DNA from: Rouxiella chamberiensis
GTDB lineage: Bacteria > Pseudomonadota > Gammaproteobacteria > Enterobacterales > Enterobacteriaceae
Direction: 5' to 3'
Length of the DNA: 64,000 nt
Assembly (NCBI RefSeq): GCF_026967475.1
Contig: NZ_CP114058.1
Coordinates: forward strand, 2,852,001 to 2,916,000
The position numbers and the translations under genes were made by a program. Shown here one piece after another: positions 8,715-20,348 of this stretch; positions within the stretch are counted from its first letter, which is position 1, and each line of letters starts with the position of its first letter. The notes under the pieces were generated by a model. That model was not told the origin of the DNA and did not search any database. It saw nothing but the letters and a program-made list of their open reading frames with translations.

Positions 8715-8741
8715 AAAAAAAGCCCGTACCGAAGTACGGGC
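8715..8741 (-). terminator. Terminator of agp
   Basis: In the minus-strand RNA, GCCCGUAC-UUCG-GUACGGGC forms a perfect 8-bp stem with a stable UUCG tetraloop followed by seven U. It lies about 140 bp past the agp stop and terminates agp ahead of sseA. Confidence 0.85.
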
Positions 8742-8877
8742 AGAACAAACTGGTCTATCAGAGAGAGTCTATCTTTATTCTGGGGTAACACTGACAACAA
8801 GTGTAGAACGAATCCACCGGTCTGTTGTTATAAAAATGTAATCAAATAATATACAAAATGTTTCAATCACCCCATTT

Positions 8878-10189
8878 TTACCCTTTCAGCCGTTCCTGCA
8901 ACAGCTTATTGAAAGTTTCCGCAGAACAAAATCCTTGATTATCAATGGCACAGCCTTCCATTTCTAAAACGGTTCGCTTCATCGGATTCTTTAAGCTATA
9001 CGTGCTGTTGTTACGTATTTGTACCGCGGTGGGGTAAACGTATTCGATTTTCATCAGATCCCTGTCGGCCTTCTTGTCATGCCAGCGCTGGAACACCACG
9101 GCCCCGGCGATAGGCGTGCGCTCATATTGACCGGGCAAGGTGAAGTCCTTGATTTTCAATGCCGATACAAACGCGGCAATGTTGGAATCATGCCCTACCA
9201 TCAAGGTGACCCTGGCCTTTTGCGCGGCCTGCTGATCGGCAGTTTTCGCGAGAGAGGGATCCAGCACACCCGAGATAAAGTTCAGTGTGGGCGCAGCGGT
9301 GTTGACGCCGACCTCACGCGAGCTGAACAGTGCCTTTTGATCGGCATTTTTAAATTCTTCAACCTGCTTCCACTGCTCGGGCGTCGAGATCTGCCCCCAC
9401 GCCACGTCCTTCATCGGCAGGCCTTCGTAATATTGCAGCATAAAGGCGTCACTCACGCCGGTTCCCAGTCCCAGAGGTCCGGAGATGCCCGGCTCCTTAC
9501 CTTGCGCCAGCACCAGTTTTGACGGCTGGGCGGTCAAATCGCAGATCTTGTCCTTTTTACAGGTTTTGGCGTTTCTTGAAATCCATGACCTTTTCGATGA
9601 GCGCATAGTTCGGTTTCAGCCGTTGGTTCAATCCATCCAGCCCGCCCTCGCCTGCCAGTGTATTGGTTGCATCGATAGCGCCCTGATTGAATTTCTCGTC
9701 AACGGTGGCGGTCACAATCGGGTTGAAGACGGGATCCATCTTGCCTACTTCCACCCGATTCACGACGGGCAGTTCACAACCCGGGAAGGCACCGATCAGG
9801 AAATGCTTCGCGGTATCGATGGTGCGCGGCAGGCTATTGGCGTAGGCGAACACAGACTGCGGCTGCGGACAGCCCTTGGCCGGCACCAGATTGTTCTTCG
9901 CAAGCCACAGGCGATAATACTGGCCGACATGCTCTTCAACCTGGCCGCCCTTTGGCGTCAGCAACCCGCCTTCCGTGCTCCATGTCGGCCATGAATGCGT
10001 GGTCGCGTTACCCAGCGCGTTATTGTAGTTGGCGAGTGGCGCACGAATGCTGTGGCGGCTGAAAATCAGTACCTGCTGTAATTCAAGATGGCTCTCTGCG
10101 GCCATCACGGGCAGCGAGGTTATGGCCGCCGCGGCGATCGCGACGGATAAAAGGCAGGTTCCAGGTGCATTAAGGGAAAAACGTTTCAC
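8878..10189 (-). pseudogene. agp: Periplasmic glucose-1-phosphatase Agp, frame-broken
   Basis: Histidine acid phosphatase that releases glucose from glucose-1-phosphate in the periplasm. Signal peptide at residues 1-31 (ending PVMAAES), phosphohistidine motif RHSIRAP at about 45-51, and the proton-donor HD in VGHDSNIA in the second half. The frame changes near 9574: removing one A (AAGAAACG to AAGAACG on the minus strand) joins VMDFK to NAKTCKKDKICDL and gives about 436 residues. Both halves are conserved, so sequencing error is more likely than decay. It has its own terminator. Confidence 0.85.
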
Positions 10190-10344
10190 GTGACTCTCCT
10201 GTGCGACTTATTATGAGGAATGACGATATCCTCTCGTTTTATTACGGGTAATGGTAAATAAAGACAAGGGAAATCAAGCATAAGTCATCAGGCTTCGGCA
10301 GAGAGAGATCTGGCTCACAGCGCCGAGGCTTCAGGAGCGTGGCG

Positions 10345-10953
10345 TTAAAACTGAAATCTTAACCAGCCAAAGAAAACGTTGCCGTTATTATGGGTGCCCG
10401 GAATATAGGTCGCCTGAAAAGTAAATCGCTGATAACCCACAGAGGCCAAAGGCAATACCAGCGGGATAGGAATATAATTATAGTTATCGCGTGCCGTGAC
10501 CGCGGCGGTATAACCCAATCCAAATTTAAGCTCCTGCCCGTCAACGGGTCGCCATATTTTCTCATAGCCGTAACCGCCAATAGGCTCCCATTTATTAAAT
10601 GAGTCTTTGAAGGCCATGACATAAATCCCATGCCAGTCTCCGTTTTCGTCGTAGCGCGACATACCGTAACCGCCGCCCCACGGCCGTTCATTATAACGAT
10701 CCGTTTTCTCGCGATCGTAAGTGGCGCGGTTGTGCCAGGTGATAACCGGCAGATAAAAGTCGTGATGCTGCGGGGCATGCCAGGTGTCAGCCACGTCCTG
10801 CTGCCAGGCTTGCCACCAGCCGTGAAATCCTGTCGAAGGCGTTGCAGCCGCTGATTCGGGTAACGTTTCTGTATAGGTGTTGCTGGCCGTTGCGGCCGAG
10901 AAGGCGCTCCCCCAGAAGAGCAACGCGAGGAACAGATGACTAATAATACGCAT
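10345..10953 (-). CDS. pagP: Lipid A palmitoyltransferase PagP
   Basis: Outer-membrane beta-barrel enzyme that moves palmitate from phospholipids to lipid A. The ATG at 10953 is preferred to a TTG at 10992 because it starts a clean signal peptide ([20 protein letters not shown]). Conserved PagP blocks are evident: [49 protein letters not shown] (catalytic Asp-Ser), [18 protein letters not shown] and the terminal aromatic FGWLRFQF used for barrel assembly. In relatives it is induced by PhoP; no convincing PhoP box is claimed here. Confidence 0.93.
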   Translation of the reverse strand: MRIISHLFLALLFWGSAFSAATASNTYTETLPESAAATPSTGFHGWWQAWQQDVADTWHAPQHHDFYLPVITWHNRATYDREKTDRYNERPWGGGYGMSRYDENGDWHGIYVMAFKDSFNKWEPIGGYGYEKIWRPVDGQELKFGLGYTAAVTARDNYNYIPIPLVLPLASVGYQRFTFQATYIPGTHNNGNVFFGWLRFQF

Positions 10954-11286
10954 ACACAATATCTTCTTTACAGCTTCATTGAGGTATTTCAATACTTAAT
11001 AATAACGCACGGGTCGTTATAAAATATTAAATAAGTCTTAAATGAACAGGCAGAAAAATATAGCGTACTGATATGACTGAAATAATCATGAAACTAATAA
11101 TTTCATTATAGGAAAAAATCAAACATTAATTATTAAGCACGCCGTTTCGATTAATAAAAAATTATAATTTTGGCAACATTAACTTTACATTAAAATAATG
11201 AATATAAATTTGAGCGGAAATTACTATCCAAAAGTCGTCAGGAAGCCTAATTTACGCGCTATCTCTTCCCGAATTGGAACGTCGCC
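10954..11286. other. AT-rich intergenic region, no gene seen
   Basis: 333 bp between pagP and the divergent unknown ORF, very AT-rich. It must carry the pagP promoter. A loose pair of TTTA half-sites 5 bp apart (near 11030-11045, minus strand) recalls a PhoP box but is too weak to call. Confidence 0.4.
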
Positions 11287-12363
11287 ATGATAATTTCCAA
11301 TGCCACCCTTCTTAACCTGCTTAGTCTGTTCAATGGCGTAACCCGTGTTCTTGCATCGCCTGCCATACAGCCGTTATCGCACGTGTCGGCGATTGGCAAT
11401 GTCCCGCAGCATCCTCTGTCTCTGCATTCATTGAACACAATTAATGATAAAAGCGATAACTTTCATCACATTGCGCTAAGGTCATTGAATATTTACGACG
11501 AGCAGGAACCTCCCGTACGCACCTCGGCGCAGACCCGCAGGCAGTATAGAATTCAGCGGGAATGCATCAAGGACGTCATCAGCGACCTCAACGCGCTGAA
11601 CGAGGTGATAAGACCCCAGATCCACGAGAGTGAAATATGTGGCGAGATGGACGAGGCGATGGCGCTTGCCCAACAGGCATTACCGGTGGCGCTCGTCCCC
11701 ATTCCGCCCGCCAATTGCCTGAAATTTTGCGCAGATACCCAAAAAAGCCTCAAGATGAATGCCGAGATTCTGGCCTTTGCCGATAACCATCTGGATTACG
11801 AAATCCGCACGCTCGACAACAATCAACCCACACACATCCAGGCCGCGATTATTCGCACCGTGATAGACACCAAAAAACAGCGCATCGAAGACATTTATGC
11901 TCGCACGCGCCTTCTCGATGAAGAGTGCGATTCCGTGCTCGATAAAGAGGCCAACAATATTGTCGGCTCATTCACCCGTAAAAAACGCTTTGACCGGCAA
12001 TGCCTTCCCTATTTTCACGGCGACATCCACTACCCGACTTTTCCTGAAACGCCCGACATTGCCTATGACGGCGTGAGTCGCCATCGGGCAGACCTTATCG
12101 ATACCTGTCGGGATATGCTTATCGAGCACGTTGAACTGGCGAAGGCGGAAATCTGGCAAAAAAATCCACAGGCCGGGGCGCTGTGGATTTTCAGGGTCAG
12201 CCGAGTGGCGTTAATTAGCCAAGCTGCTTACGGGCGTTGCGGAACATACGCATCCACGGGCTGTCTTCGCCCCAGGTCTCTGGATGCCAGGAGTTGCTCA
12301 CGGAACGGAATACGCGCTCAGGGTGCGGCATCATCACGGTCACACGACCCGAAAGGTTGGTGA
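11287..12363 (+). CDS. Unrecognised protein whose 3' end runs into purL
   Basis: 358 residues, no recognised domain. The N-terminus ([25 protein letters not shown]) is hydrophobic but not a clear signal peptide. The middle is charged and helical ([38 protein letters not shown]) with several cysteines (about 95, 116, 144). From residue ~294 the frame reads through the purL terminator and then antisense to the last 149 bp of purL, giving a low-complexity arginine/serine tail. The tail is probably not native: a one-base indel near 12158-12164 would end the protein at about 12213-12221. Function unknown; an effector- or surface-related accessory gene is possible. Confidence 0.45.
   Translation: MIISNATLLNLLSLFNGVTRVLASPAIQPLSHVSAIGNVPQHPLSLHSLNTINDKSDNFHHIALRSLNIYDEQEPPVRTSAQTRRQYRIQRECIKDVISDLNALNEVIRPQIHESEICGEMDEAMALAQQALPVALVPIPPANCLKFCADTQKSLKMNAEILAFADNHLDYEIRTLDNNQPTHIQAAIIRTVIDTKKQRIEDIYARTRLLDEECDSVLDKEANNIVGSFTRKKRFDRQCLPYFHGDIHYPTFPETPDIAYDGVSRHRADLIDTCRDMLIEHVELAKAEIWQKNPQAGALWIFRVSRVALISQAAYGRCGTYASTGCLRPRSLDARSCSRNGIRAQGAASSRSHDPKGW
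12158..12190 (-). terminator. Terminator of purL
   Basis: In the minus-strand RNA, AAAUCCACAG pairs with CUGUGGAUUU (10 bp) followed by seven U. On the plus strand only four T follow, so it serves purL. It overlaps the end of the convergent unknown ORF. Confidence 0.85.
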
Positions 12364-15300
12364 CTGCCGTGATCCCGTTCGGAGAACCGTTCGGGTTCGC
12401 CGGATAGTTCTCGGTCACGTGGCCGTGGTTGTCCACGAAACGCAGCGACACCAGATTTGCGTGCTCCAGTTGAGACAGGTGCACCGCATCACGCACTTCG
12501 ACGTGGCCTTCACCGTGTGATACGGCGATTGGCATACGGGAACCGGCCATGCCCTGCAACAGCAGCGACGGGCTGGCGGTGACTTCAACCAGACTGAAAC
12601 GCGCTTCGAAGCGGTCAGACAGGTTGCGCACGAAACGCGGCCAGTGCTCGGCGCCCGGAATCAGCTCTTTCAGGTTGGACATCATCTGACAGCCGTTACA
12701 CACGCCCAGCGCCAGCGTCTGTGGACGATGGAAGAACTCTTCGAACTCGTCACGTACACGTTCGTTGAACAGCACGGACTTCGCCCAGCCTTCACCCGCG
12801 CCCAGCACGTCGCCGTAGGAGAAACCGCCGCACGCCACCAGCGTGTGGAAGTCCTGCAAGTCACGACGGCCCGCCAGCAGGTCGCTCATGTGCACGTCCA
12901 CCGCATCGAAACCGGCGCGGTGGAATGCCGCGGCCATCTCGACGTGGGAGTTGACGCCCTGCTCGCGCAGAACGGCCACTTTCGGACGCGCACCGGTGGC
13001 GATATAAGGCGCAGCCACGTCTTCTTCCGGTGCGAAGGTCAGCTCGACGTTCAGACCCGGATCGTTGTTGTCTTTCTTGGCGTCGTGTTCCTGATCGGCA
13101 CACTCGGGGTTGTCGCGCAGGCGCTGCATCTGCCAGGTCGTCTCGGCCCACCAGGTACGCAGCGTGGTGCGGCTCTCGCTGAACACCGGCTTGTCGCCAG
13201 AGGTGATGACAAAGCGATCGCCCTGTTCGACGCTGCCCAGCACGTGAACGCACTCGGCAAGACCATGTTGAGCAAAGATCTGCTCGACGTCGGCACGCTG
13301 CCCGTTACGTACCTGAATGACCGCACCCAGCTCTTCGTTGAACAGCGCAGCAAGCGCGGAATCGCCCAGTGCCGCGATATCGGCAGTAATGCCACAGTGA
13401 CCCGCGAAGGCCATTTCGGCCAGCGTGACCAGCAGGCCGCCGTCCGAACGGTCGTGATAGGCCAGCAGTTTCTGTTCGGAAACCAGCTTCTGCATGGCGT
13501 TGAAGAAACCTGCCAGCTGCTCGACGTTGCGCACATCGGCCGGTTTGTCGCCCAGTTGACGATAAACCTGTGCCAGCGCGGTCGCGCCCAGCGCGTTGTG
13601 ACCGTTACCGAGATCAATCAGCAGCAGCGAGGTGTCGCCCTTGTCGGTACGCAGTTCCGGCGTCACGGTATGACGAACGTCTTCGACACGCGCAAAAGCA
13701 GTGATAACCAGCGACAGCGGCGAAGTCATCTCGCGCTGCTCGGTCCCTTCCTGCCAGCGGGTTTTCATCGACATCGAGTCTTTACCAACCGGAATGGTTA
13801 TGCCGAGCGCCGGGCAAAGCTCTTCGCCTACCGCTTTAACCGCGGCATACAGACCGGCGTCTTCACCCGGATGACCGGCTGCCGACATCCAGTTTGCAGA
13901 CAGTTTCACCCGCTTGAGGCTACCGATTTCGGTCGCGGCAATGTTGGTCAGCGCTTCGCCCACGGCCAGACGACCGGAAGCGGCGAAGTCCAGCAGCGCC
14001 ACCGGCGCACGTTCGCCCAGTGACATCGCTTCGCCGTGATAGCTGTCGAGGCTGGCAGTCGTGACCGCGCAGTCGGCGACAGGAATCTGCCACGGACCCA
14101 CCATCTGATCGCGCGCCACCATGCCGGTCACGGTACGGTCGCCGATGGTGATAAGGAAGGTTTTCTCGGCCACGGCCGGCAGATGCAGAATGCGGTTCAC
14201 CGCTTCGGCAATCTGAATGTTCTCGCCGTTGAGTGCATCGCCGGCGGCTTTCAGGGTTTGCACGTCGCGAGTCATCTTCGGCGTTTTGCCGAGCAGCACG
14301 TCAAGCGGCATGTCGATTGGCTGGTTGTCGAAGTGACTGTCTTCCAGCGTCAGGTGCATCTCTTCGGTGGCTTCACCGATCACGGCGTAAGGTGCGCGCT
14401 CGCGTTTACAGATAGCATCGAACTGCGCCAGTTGCGCAGGCGCAACCGCCATCACGTAGCGTTCCTGCGATTCGTTACACCAGACTTCCAGCGGGCTCAT
14501 GCCCGGTTCGTCGTTGAGGATATCGCGAAGCTGGAAGCGGCCACCGCGCTCGCCGTCGCTGACAAGCTCAGGCATGGCGTTGGACAGACCGCCCGCGCCC
14601 ACGTCGTGGATAAACAGAATCGGGTTGTCTTCGCCCAGCTGCCAGCAGCGGTCGATCACTTCCTGACAGCGACGTTCCATCTCCGGGTTATCGCGCTGAA
14701 CGGAGGCGAAATCGAGGTCGGCATCGGACTGACCCGAAGCCATGGAAGAGGCTGCGCCGCCGCCCAGACCGATGTTCATTGCCGGGCCACCCAGCACGAT
14801 CAGTTTGGCACCGACGGTGATTTCACCCTTCTGTACGTGGTCGGCACGAATGTTACCAATACCGCCCGCCAGCATAATTGGCTTATGATATCCGCGCAGT
14901 TCTGGTCCATTATGGCTGTTGACCTGCTCTTCATAGGTACGGAAGTAACCCAGAAGCGCCGGACGGCCGAATTCGTTGTTGAAGGCTGCGCCGCCAAGAG
15001 GACCGTCGGTCATGATTTCAAGCGCGGTCACGATGCGTTCCGGCTTGCCGAAATCTTCTTCCCAAGGCTGTTCGAAGCCTGGAATACGCAGGTTGGAAAC
15101 CGAGAAGCCGACCAGGCCCGCTTTAGGTTTCGCGCCGCGTCCGGTTGCGCCTTCGTCACGAATTTCGCCACCTGAACCGGTCGCGGCACCCGGCCACGGA
15201 GAAATCGCGGTGGGGTGGTTATGAGTTTCGACTTTCATCAGGATATGCGCATCTTCCTGATTGAAGTTGTAGAGGCCGGTTTCGGCGTTGGCATAGAAAC

Positions 15301-16105
15301 GGCCCACCTTCGAGCCTTCCATCACTGCGGCGTTGTCTTTATAGGCAGACAGCACGTGGTCGGGAGTATGCTCAAAGGTGTTCTTGATCATCTTGAACAG
15401 CGATTTCGGCTGTTCCTTGCCGTCGATAACCCAATCGGCGTTAAAGATTTTATGGCGGCAGTGCTCGGAGTTGGCCTGCGCGAACATATAAAGCTCGATG
15501 TCGGTCGGGTTGCGGCCAAGTTGCGTAAAGGCGTTGACCAGATAGTCGATTTCGTCTTCCGCCAGTGCCAGACCCAGTTTGACGTTGGCCTGCTCCAGCG
15601 CAACGCGGCCTTCGCCCAGCAGATCGACATGCTGAACCGGTGCCGGTTGATGTTGAGCGAACAGTTTTTCTGCATCGGACAGATCGCTGAAGACGGTTTC
15701 CATCATGCGGTCGTGCAGCAGCGCGCCGAGTGTTTTCCACTGTGCTTCGGTCAGTTCAGGTGCCTGCACGTAAAACGCCAGACCGCGCTCGAGACGCACA
15801 ACCTGAGACAGGCCGCAGTTATGGGCGATGTCGGTTGCCTTGGAAGACCACGGGGAAATCGTGCCCGGGCGTGGAGTAACCAGAATCAGACGGCCAACGG
15901 GTGCATGTTCGGCGAGAGAAGGACCATATTTGAGCAGGCGTTGTAACTTGGTTTGTTCTTCCGCAGTCAGCGGCGCGCTGACATCGGCGAAATGTACGAA
16001 TTCGGCGTAGACGTCGTTAACCGGAAGCTTGGCTTCCTGAAAACGGGAAAGCAGTTTATTAATGCGAAAAGCCGACAAAGCGGGCGAACCACGCAGTATT
16101 TCCAT
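12215..16105 (-). CDS. purL: Phosphoribosylformylglycinamidine synthase PurL
   Basis: 1296 residues from the ATG at 16105 ([16 protein letters not shown]); E. coli PurL has 1295. A longer reading from 16249 would include the promoter and is rejected. PurL converts FGAR to FGAM with ATP and glutamine, the fourth step of purine synthesis. The order is N-terminal domain, two AIRS-type ATPase halves ([30 protein letters not shown] region, [15 protein letters not shown]) and a C-terminal glutaminase domain with the nucleophile in [10 protein letters not shown] and the HPE triad residues in [11 protein letters not shown] PurR box overlaps the promoter. Confidence 0.97.
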   Translation of the reverse strand: MEILRGSPALSAFRINKLLSRFQEAKLPVNDVYAEFVHFADVSAPLTAEEQTKLQRLLKYGPSLAEHAPVGRLILVTPRPGTISPWSSKATDIAHNCGLSQVVRLERGLAFYVQAPELTEAQWKTLGALLHDRMMETVFSDLSDAEKLFAQHQPAPVQHVDLLGEGRVALEQANVKLGLALAEDEIDYLVNAFTQLGRNPTDIELYMFAQANSEHCRHKIFNADWVIDGKEQPKSLFKMIKNTFEHTPDHVLSAYKDNAAVMEGSKVGRFYANAETGLYNFNQEDAHILMKVETHNHPTAISPWPGAATGSGGEIRDEGATGRGAKPKAGLVGFSVSNLRIPGFEQPWEEDFGKPERIVTALEIMTDGPLGGAAFNNEFGRPALLGYFRTYEEQVNSHNGPELRGYHKPIMLAGGIGNIRADHVQKGEITVGAKLIVLGGPAMNIGLGGGAASSMASGQSDADLDFASVQRDNPEMERRCQEVIDRCWQLGEDNPILFIHDVGAGGLSNAMPELVSDGERGGRFQLRDILNDEPGMSPLEVWCNESQERYVMAVAPAQLAQFDAICKRERAPYAVIGEATEEMHLTLEDSHFDNQPIDMPLDVLLGKTPKMTRDVQTLKAAGDALNGENIQIAEAVNRILHLPAVAEKTFLITIGDRTVTGMVARDQMVGPWQIPVADCAVTTASLDSYHGEAMSLGERAPVALLDFAASGRLAVGEALTNIAATEIGSLKRVKLSANWMSAAGHPGEDAGLYAAVKAVGEELCPALGITIPVGKDSMSMKTRWQEGTEQREMTSPLSLVITAFARVEDVRHTVTPELRTDKGDTSLLLIDLGNGHNALGATALAQVYRQLGDKPADVRNVEQLAGFFNAMQKLVSEQKLLAYHDRSDGGLLVTLAEMAFAGHCGITADIAALGDSALAALFNEELGAVIQVRNGQRADVEQIFAQHGLAECVHVLGSVEQGDRFVITSGDKPVFSESRTTLRTWWAETTWQMQRLRDNPECADQEHDAKKDNNDPGLNVELTFAPEEDVAAPYIATGARPKVAVLREQGVNSHVEMAAAFHRAGFDAVDVHMSDLLAGRRDLQDFHTLVACGGFSYGDVLGAGEGWAKSVLFNERVRDEFEEFFHRPQTLALGVCNGCQMMSNLKELIPGAEHWPRFVRNLSDRFEARFSLVEVTASPSLLLQGMAGSRMPIAVSHGEGHVEVRDAVHLSQLEHANLVSLRFVDNHGHVTENYPANPNGSPNGITAVTNLSGRVTVMMPHPERVFRSVSNSWHPETWGEDSPWMRMFRNARKQLG

Positions 16106-16180
16106 AATCAAATATCTCTCGTCTTCGAAGCAACTGACCGTAGGTGCTTCATTGGGCGCAACAGGGGGAAAACGCGGGCT

Positions 16181-16219
16181 ATTATAGAGAATCCTCGAGC
16201 GCGACGAAACCGTTTGCGC
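16181..16219 (-). promoter_or_regulatory. purL promoter with PurR box
   Basis: On the minus strand -10 TATAAT (16181-16186) and -35 TTTCGT (16204-16209) are 17 bp apart. The -35 lies inside GCGCAAACGGTTTCGT (16204-16219), a near-exact PurR operator (consensus ACGCAAACGTTTNCGT). This implies repression of purL by PurR with hypoxanthine or guanine. Confidence 0.88.
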
Positions 16220-16385
16220 AGGGAATATTAATAATACCTTTATCCTCACAGTTTACAGGGGTTATCAGGAATAAAGTTGCAGATTGCCGTTTTGTTGAGC
16301 AAAATGCGTCGGCACCAGGGCGACGCCCCCTTTTTCAGCACTGTTTTATCTTATTAAAAGAATAGCGCCGCAGAGAGATAACTAT

Positions 16386-17852
16386 TTGAAGCGCATAAAA
16401 ATAACCTATTTTATTGTAGGTCTCATTACCTTGTTACTGGCGCTCGCCCTATGGCCGAGCATTCCGTGGGAACGCGGGTCCGGAGACCAGCTGCAAAACA
16501 TACTTTCCCGTGGGGAATTGCGCGTCAGTACGCTCGACTCTTCACAGACCTTTTTTAACGGCACCACCGGTGACCGGGGATTTGATTATGAATTAGCCAG
16601 CCGCTTCGCCGACTACCTCGGCGTGAAGCTGGTGTTATCGCCACACAAAGATATCGAGAGCCTTTTCAGCGATCTCAAAAACAACAAAGCCGACATGCTG
16701 GCTTCGGGCCTTATCTATAATCCCGAGCGTTTAAAGTCGTTTCGTACCGGACCGGAATACTACACCGTGTCCCAGCAGGTACTTTATCGACAAGGCTCGG
16801 TGCGCCCGAAATCCTATGAGGATCTTAAAGGCAATCTGGTGGTGTCCGCCGGAGCCGCGCACATCACTACGCTCGAAGAGGCCAAAAAGACGTTTCCCGA
16901 CCTCGACTGGGGCGTGACCCATCGTTATTCGCCTGCCGAGCTGATGCAGCAGGTGGCGCAGGGAAAACTCAAATATACGCTGGGAGACTCAGTCACCGTT
17001 GCCCTGTTGCAGCGGGTTTATCCGCGTCTTGCCGTGGCATTCGACGCCACCGAAGACGAGCCGGTAACCTGGTATTTCAACAAGAAAGACGATGACGACA
17101 GCCTGTATGCGGCCATGCTCGACTTTTACAGTCAAATCTCGGAAGACGGCACGCTCGAGCGGCTGGAGGAGAAGTATCTGGGCCACGTGGGCGGTTTCGA
17201 CTTTGTGGATACCCGCGCTTTCCTTAATAGCATCGATGCCAAACTGGGCACGCTGCAACCTCTATTCGAAAAGTATGCCGACAAGATTGACTGGCGATTG
17301 CTGGCGGCCATCTCGTATCAGGAATCGCACTGGGATCCCTCGGCCACGTCGCCGACCGGCGTGCGCGGCATGATGATGCTGACCCGTGCCACGGCGCAGG
17401 GGCTGGGCGTGGGGAATCGTCTGGATACCGAAGAGAGCATTCGCGGCGGCGCGCTTTATCTTAATCGCATCATCAATACGCTGCCGACCTCGATTGCCGA
17501 CGATGACAAGATCTGGTTTGCGCTCGCGGCCTATAACATGGGTTACGGACACATGCTCGATGCCCGCGCGATGACGGCAGCGCAGAAAGGCAATCCAGAC
17601 AGTTGGGTCGATGTGAAACAGCGCCTGCCGATGCTTAACCAGAAGCGCTATTACAGCAAGACGACTTACGGCTATGCGCGCGGCACGCAGGCATTTAACT
17701 ACGTCGAGAATATTCGCAAATACCAGATTAGCCTCGTGGGCTATCTGCTCGAGAAAGAGAAACAGAAAGCAGCGGCCGCCCTGCTGCAATCGCAGTTGGC
17801 GGCCGGTTATCCGGCGGTTTCACAGGAAGAGTTACGCAGTGTGGGCGGCTAG
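16386..17852 (+). CDS. mltF: Membrane-bound lytic transglycosylase F
   Basis: 488 residues. The start is a TTG at 16386 with AGAGAG upstream, giving [20 protein letters not shown], an uncleaved anchor or signal segment as in E. coli MltF. Residues about 40-265 form a periplasmic-binding-protein-like regulatory domain ([29 protein letters not shown]); about 285-450 form the SLT domain with the catalytic glutamate in [18 protein letters not shown] and the Gxx[11 protein letters not shown] motifs. It cleaves peptidoglycan to 1,6-anhydromuropeptides at the outer membrane. It is divergent from purL, as in other enterobacteria. Confidence 0.95.
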   Translation: MKRIKITYFIVGLITLLLALALWPSIPWERGSGDQLQNILSRGELRVSTLDSSQTFFNGTTGDRGFDYELASRFADYLGVKLVLSPHKDIESLFSDLKNNKADMLASGLIYNPERLKSFRTGPEYYTVSQQVLYRQGSVRPKSYEDLKGNLVVSAGAAHITTLEEAKKTFPDLDWGVTHRYSPAELMQQVAQGKLKYTLGDSVTVALLQRVYPRLAVAFDATEDEPVTWYFNKKDDDDSLYAAMLDFYSQISEDGTLERLEEKYLGHVGGFDFVDTRAFLNSIDAKLGTLQPLFEKYADKIDWRLLAAISYQESHWDPSATSPTGVRGMMMLTRATAQGLGVGNRLDTEESIRGGALYLNRIINTLPTSIADDDKIWFALAAYNMGYGHMLDARAMTAAQKGNPDSWVDVKQRLPMLNQKRYYSKTTYGYARGTQAFNYVENIRKYQISLVGYLLEKEKQKAAAALLQSQLAAGYPAVSQEELRSVGG

Positions 17853-17864
17853 CAGGCCGCGCCC

Positions 17865-18428
<564 letters not shown>

Positions 18429-18502
18429 TCACGGCAGACACAGTATGACGACGGTTTTAGTTAACAAAGAAAGAGCGAAGCCTGATTTCGCGCGCGCAGC
18501 CC

Positions 18503-19141
18503 TTATTCCAGCTGTTGCAGTTCGCCCTGCTTGCTGACGCGAAAACGGTGTTCGCAAAAGAACAGCAGCGGATTGTCCTGCTTGCTGTCGCTGTAACCGC
18601 TGTAAAGTTTCAGCGGCGAACCGATACGTTGCTCGAGCTGGGAAACTTTCTCTTCACCCAGACAGCGCATGGCCAGCACCCATCCTCCGCGACGGCGAGC
18701 GATGCGGCTGCCCACCAGTTTGACGTGCGGAAGAAAAGGCGACGCATTGTAAACCTGCTGCACCAGATTCTCGGGAGAACCGGTTATCAGCCAGACGTCG
18801 GCGTCGCCGTGCTCGAGATAATCACGCAGGCGCATTTGCACCACTGGAAACGCCACCACTTTCTGGCGGAACCAGTTGACGAAACTCAGTTCCAGCGCCT
18901 TTAAACGCGCCTCGCTGTGACCAAAGGTAATGGACCACAGCAGCAGGCTCATCGGCCAGCGCTCGGCACGGCCGCACAATACCAGCCCAATGCCGATAAC
19001 CGGCAGCAGCGGGATGACCAGCAGTAAATTTTGCGGCATCCGCCACAGCAGAAAGCGCATAAAGGTGCCGAACATATCCTGCTGATGCAGCGTGCCGTCA
19101 AGGTCGAAAAAAACGACTCGTCGATCCGTCTTCGCGCTCAA
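18503..19141 (-). CDS. pgpC: Phosphatidylglycerophosphatase C (YfhB)
   Basis: 212 residues. HAD-superfamily phosphatase with nucleophile motif VVFFDLDGTLH near the N-terminus, ITGSPENLV (motif II) and YSGYSDSKQDNPLLFF (motif IV). One hydrophobic stretch (about 37-62) anchors it to the inner membrane. It dephosphorylates phosphatidylglycerophosphate to phosphatidylglycerol, one of three redundant enzymes. Position next to tadA is conserved. Confidence 0.9.
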   Translation of the reverse strand: MSAKTDRRVVFFDLDGTLHQQDMFGTFMRFLLWRMPQNLLLVIPLLPVIGIGLVLCGRAERWPMSLLLWSITFGHSEARLKALELSFVNWFRQKVVAFPVVQMRLRDYLEHGDADVWLITGSPENLVQQVYNASPFLPHVKLVGSRIARRRGGWVLAMRCLGEEKVSQLEQRIGSPLKLYSGYSDSKQDNPLLFFCEHRFRVSKQGELQQLE

Positions 19142-19332
19142 TGCGTTACTCCCCGGGATCGTTTAACCCCATGATTCAGGTAAATATTCGCCATGCCCTG
19201 TTCATCAGGGCACAACGAACTCGAAACGTGATACGGCGATTTCCGCCCTTTTTCTGTGCGGCTGATTATCGCGTCGGCCATTTCTCGCGCGAACGTCTTT
19301 AGCCATTCGATCGCAGCATAACAAATTGTAGC

Positions 19333-20226
19333 CTAGTCGTTCAGTGCGGCGCGTAGAAAGCCGTGATGTGTTTGCAATCTTGCTTTGGCCCGATCGGCAG
19401 TTATCTGCGCCAAAATCATCAGGATCGCCGGTTTGACCTCAAATTCTGTCTGCGTGAGCGCCGCTTTTGCTTCGTCGTACTCCGCACCTGTAGCCTCAAC
19501 CACAATACGGCAGGCGCGATCCACCAGTTTGACGTTGGTAGCTTTCACATCGACCATGAGATTCTGATAAACCTTGCCGATTTTTACCATCGCGCCAGTG
19601 GAAATCATGTTCAGCACCAACTTCTGCGCCGTGCCGGATTTCAAACGGGTCGAGCCGGTCAGCGCTTCGGGGCCGACCACCGGAGAGATAGCCACCTGCG
19701 CTTCGCCTGCAATCGGCGAATCGGGATTGCAGGAGAGCGCGACGGTCGCGCAGCCCAGATTTCGGGCATAACGCAGCGCGCCAATCACATACGGCGTGCG
19801 CCCTGAAGCGGCCAGCCCCACCACCGTATCGGCGGCGGTAAGCGATAAATTCATCAAATCTTCTTCGCCGAGTGCGGCGTTGTCTTCGGCACCTTCAACG
19901 GCTTTCAACAGCGCGCCCGGCCCGCCCGCGATTAATCCGACCACCATGCCCTGCGGCACGCCGAAGGTGGGCGGACATTCGGAAGCATCGAGCACGCCCA
20001 GACGACCGCTGGTCCCTGCGCCGAGATAAATCAGTCGTCCTCCCGCACGAAAAGACGCCGCCGCCAGATCGACTGCCTGCGCAATCTCGGGCAGCACCGC
20101 TTTAATGGCGAGCGGCACCTTGCCGTCTTCTTCATTGAAACAGGTTACCATTTCCAGCGTCGACATCTCGTCGAGCGTTGTCGTGGCCGGGTTGCGGGTT
20201 TCAGATACCAAAGCGCCTAGGTTCAT
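19333..20226 (-). CDS. murQ: N-acetylmuramic acid 6-phosphate etherase
   Basis: 297 residues from the ATG at 20226 (GAGG 5 bp upstream); the reading from 20259 has no ribosome site. MurQ cleaves the lactyl ether of MurNAc-6-P to GlcNAc-6-P in cell-wall recycling. SIS fold with [20 protein letters not shown] and the catalytic glutamate in [10 protein letters not shown]; also [11 protein letters not shown] and [11 protein letters not shown]. It is divergent from an RpiR-family regulator, a typical murQ-murR arrangement, while no murP transporter lies nearby. Confidence 0.94.
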   Translation of the reverse strand: MNLGALVSETRNPATTTLDEMSTLEMVTCFNEEDGKVPLAIKAVLPEIAQAVDLAAASFRAGGRLIYLGAGTSGRLGVLDASECPPTFGVPQGMVVGLIAGGPGALLKAVEGAEDNAALGEEDLMNLSLTAADTVVGLAASGRTPYVIGALRYARNLGCATVALSCNPDSPIAGEAQVAISPVVGPEALTGSTRLKSGTAQKLVLNMISTGAMVKIGKVYQNLMVDVKATNVKLVDRACRIVVEATGAEYDEAKAALTQTEFEVKPAILMILAQITADRAKARLQTHHGFLRAALND

Positions 20227-20348
20227 GCTGTCCTCGTGAATATTTAATTCGAAATTCATTTCTCATATTTGAATAGTTTATTCAGCAAAGCGAGGTTTTT
20301 TGCTAGCTTAGAGACATCGCTCCAGAAACTCAGCGCAGGACACGGATC

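Noticed and set aside
11025..11050. PhoP box upstream of pagP
   Set aside because: Only loose TTTA half-sites 5 bp apart; matches are too weak in such AT-rich DNA.
12644..15946. Long plus-strand open frames opposite purL (459, 379 and 243 codons)
   Set aside because: They are antisense shadows of the GC-rich purL gene; composition is histidine/arginine-biased and no family is recognised.
16309..16337. Hairpin GCGTCG/CGACGC followed by T5 in the mltF leader
   Set aside because: The stem is short, with a long loop and four C before the T-run; not convincing as a terminator or attenuator.
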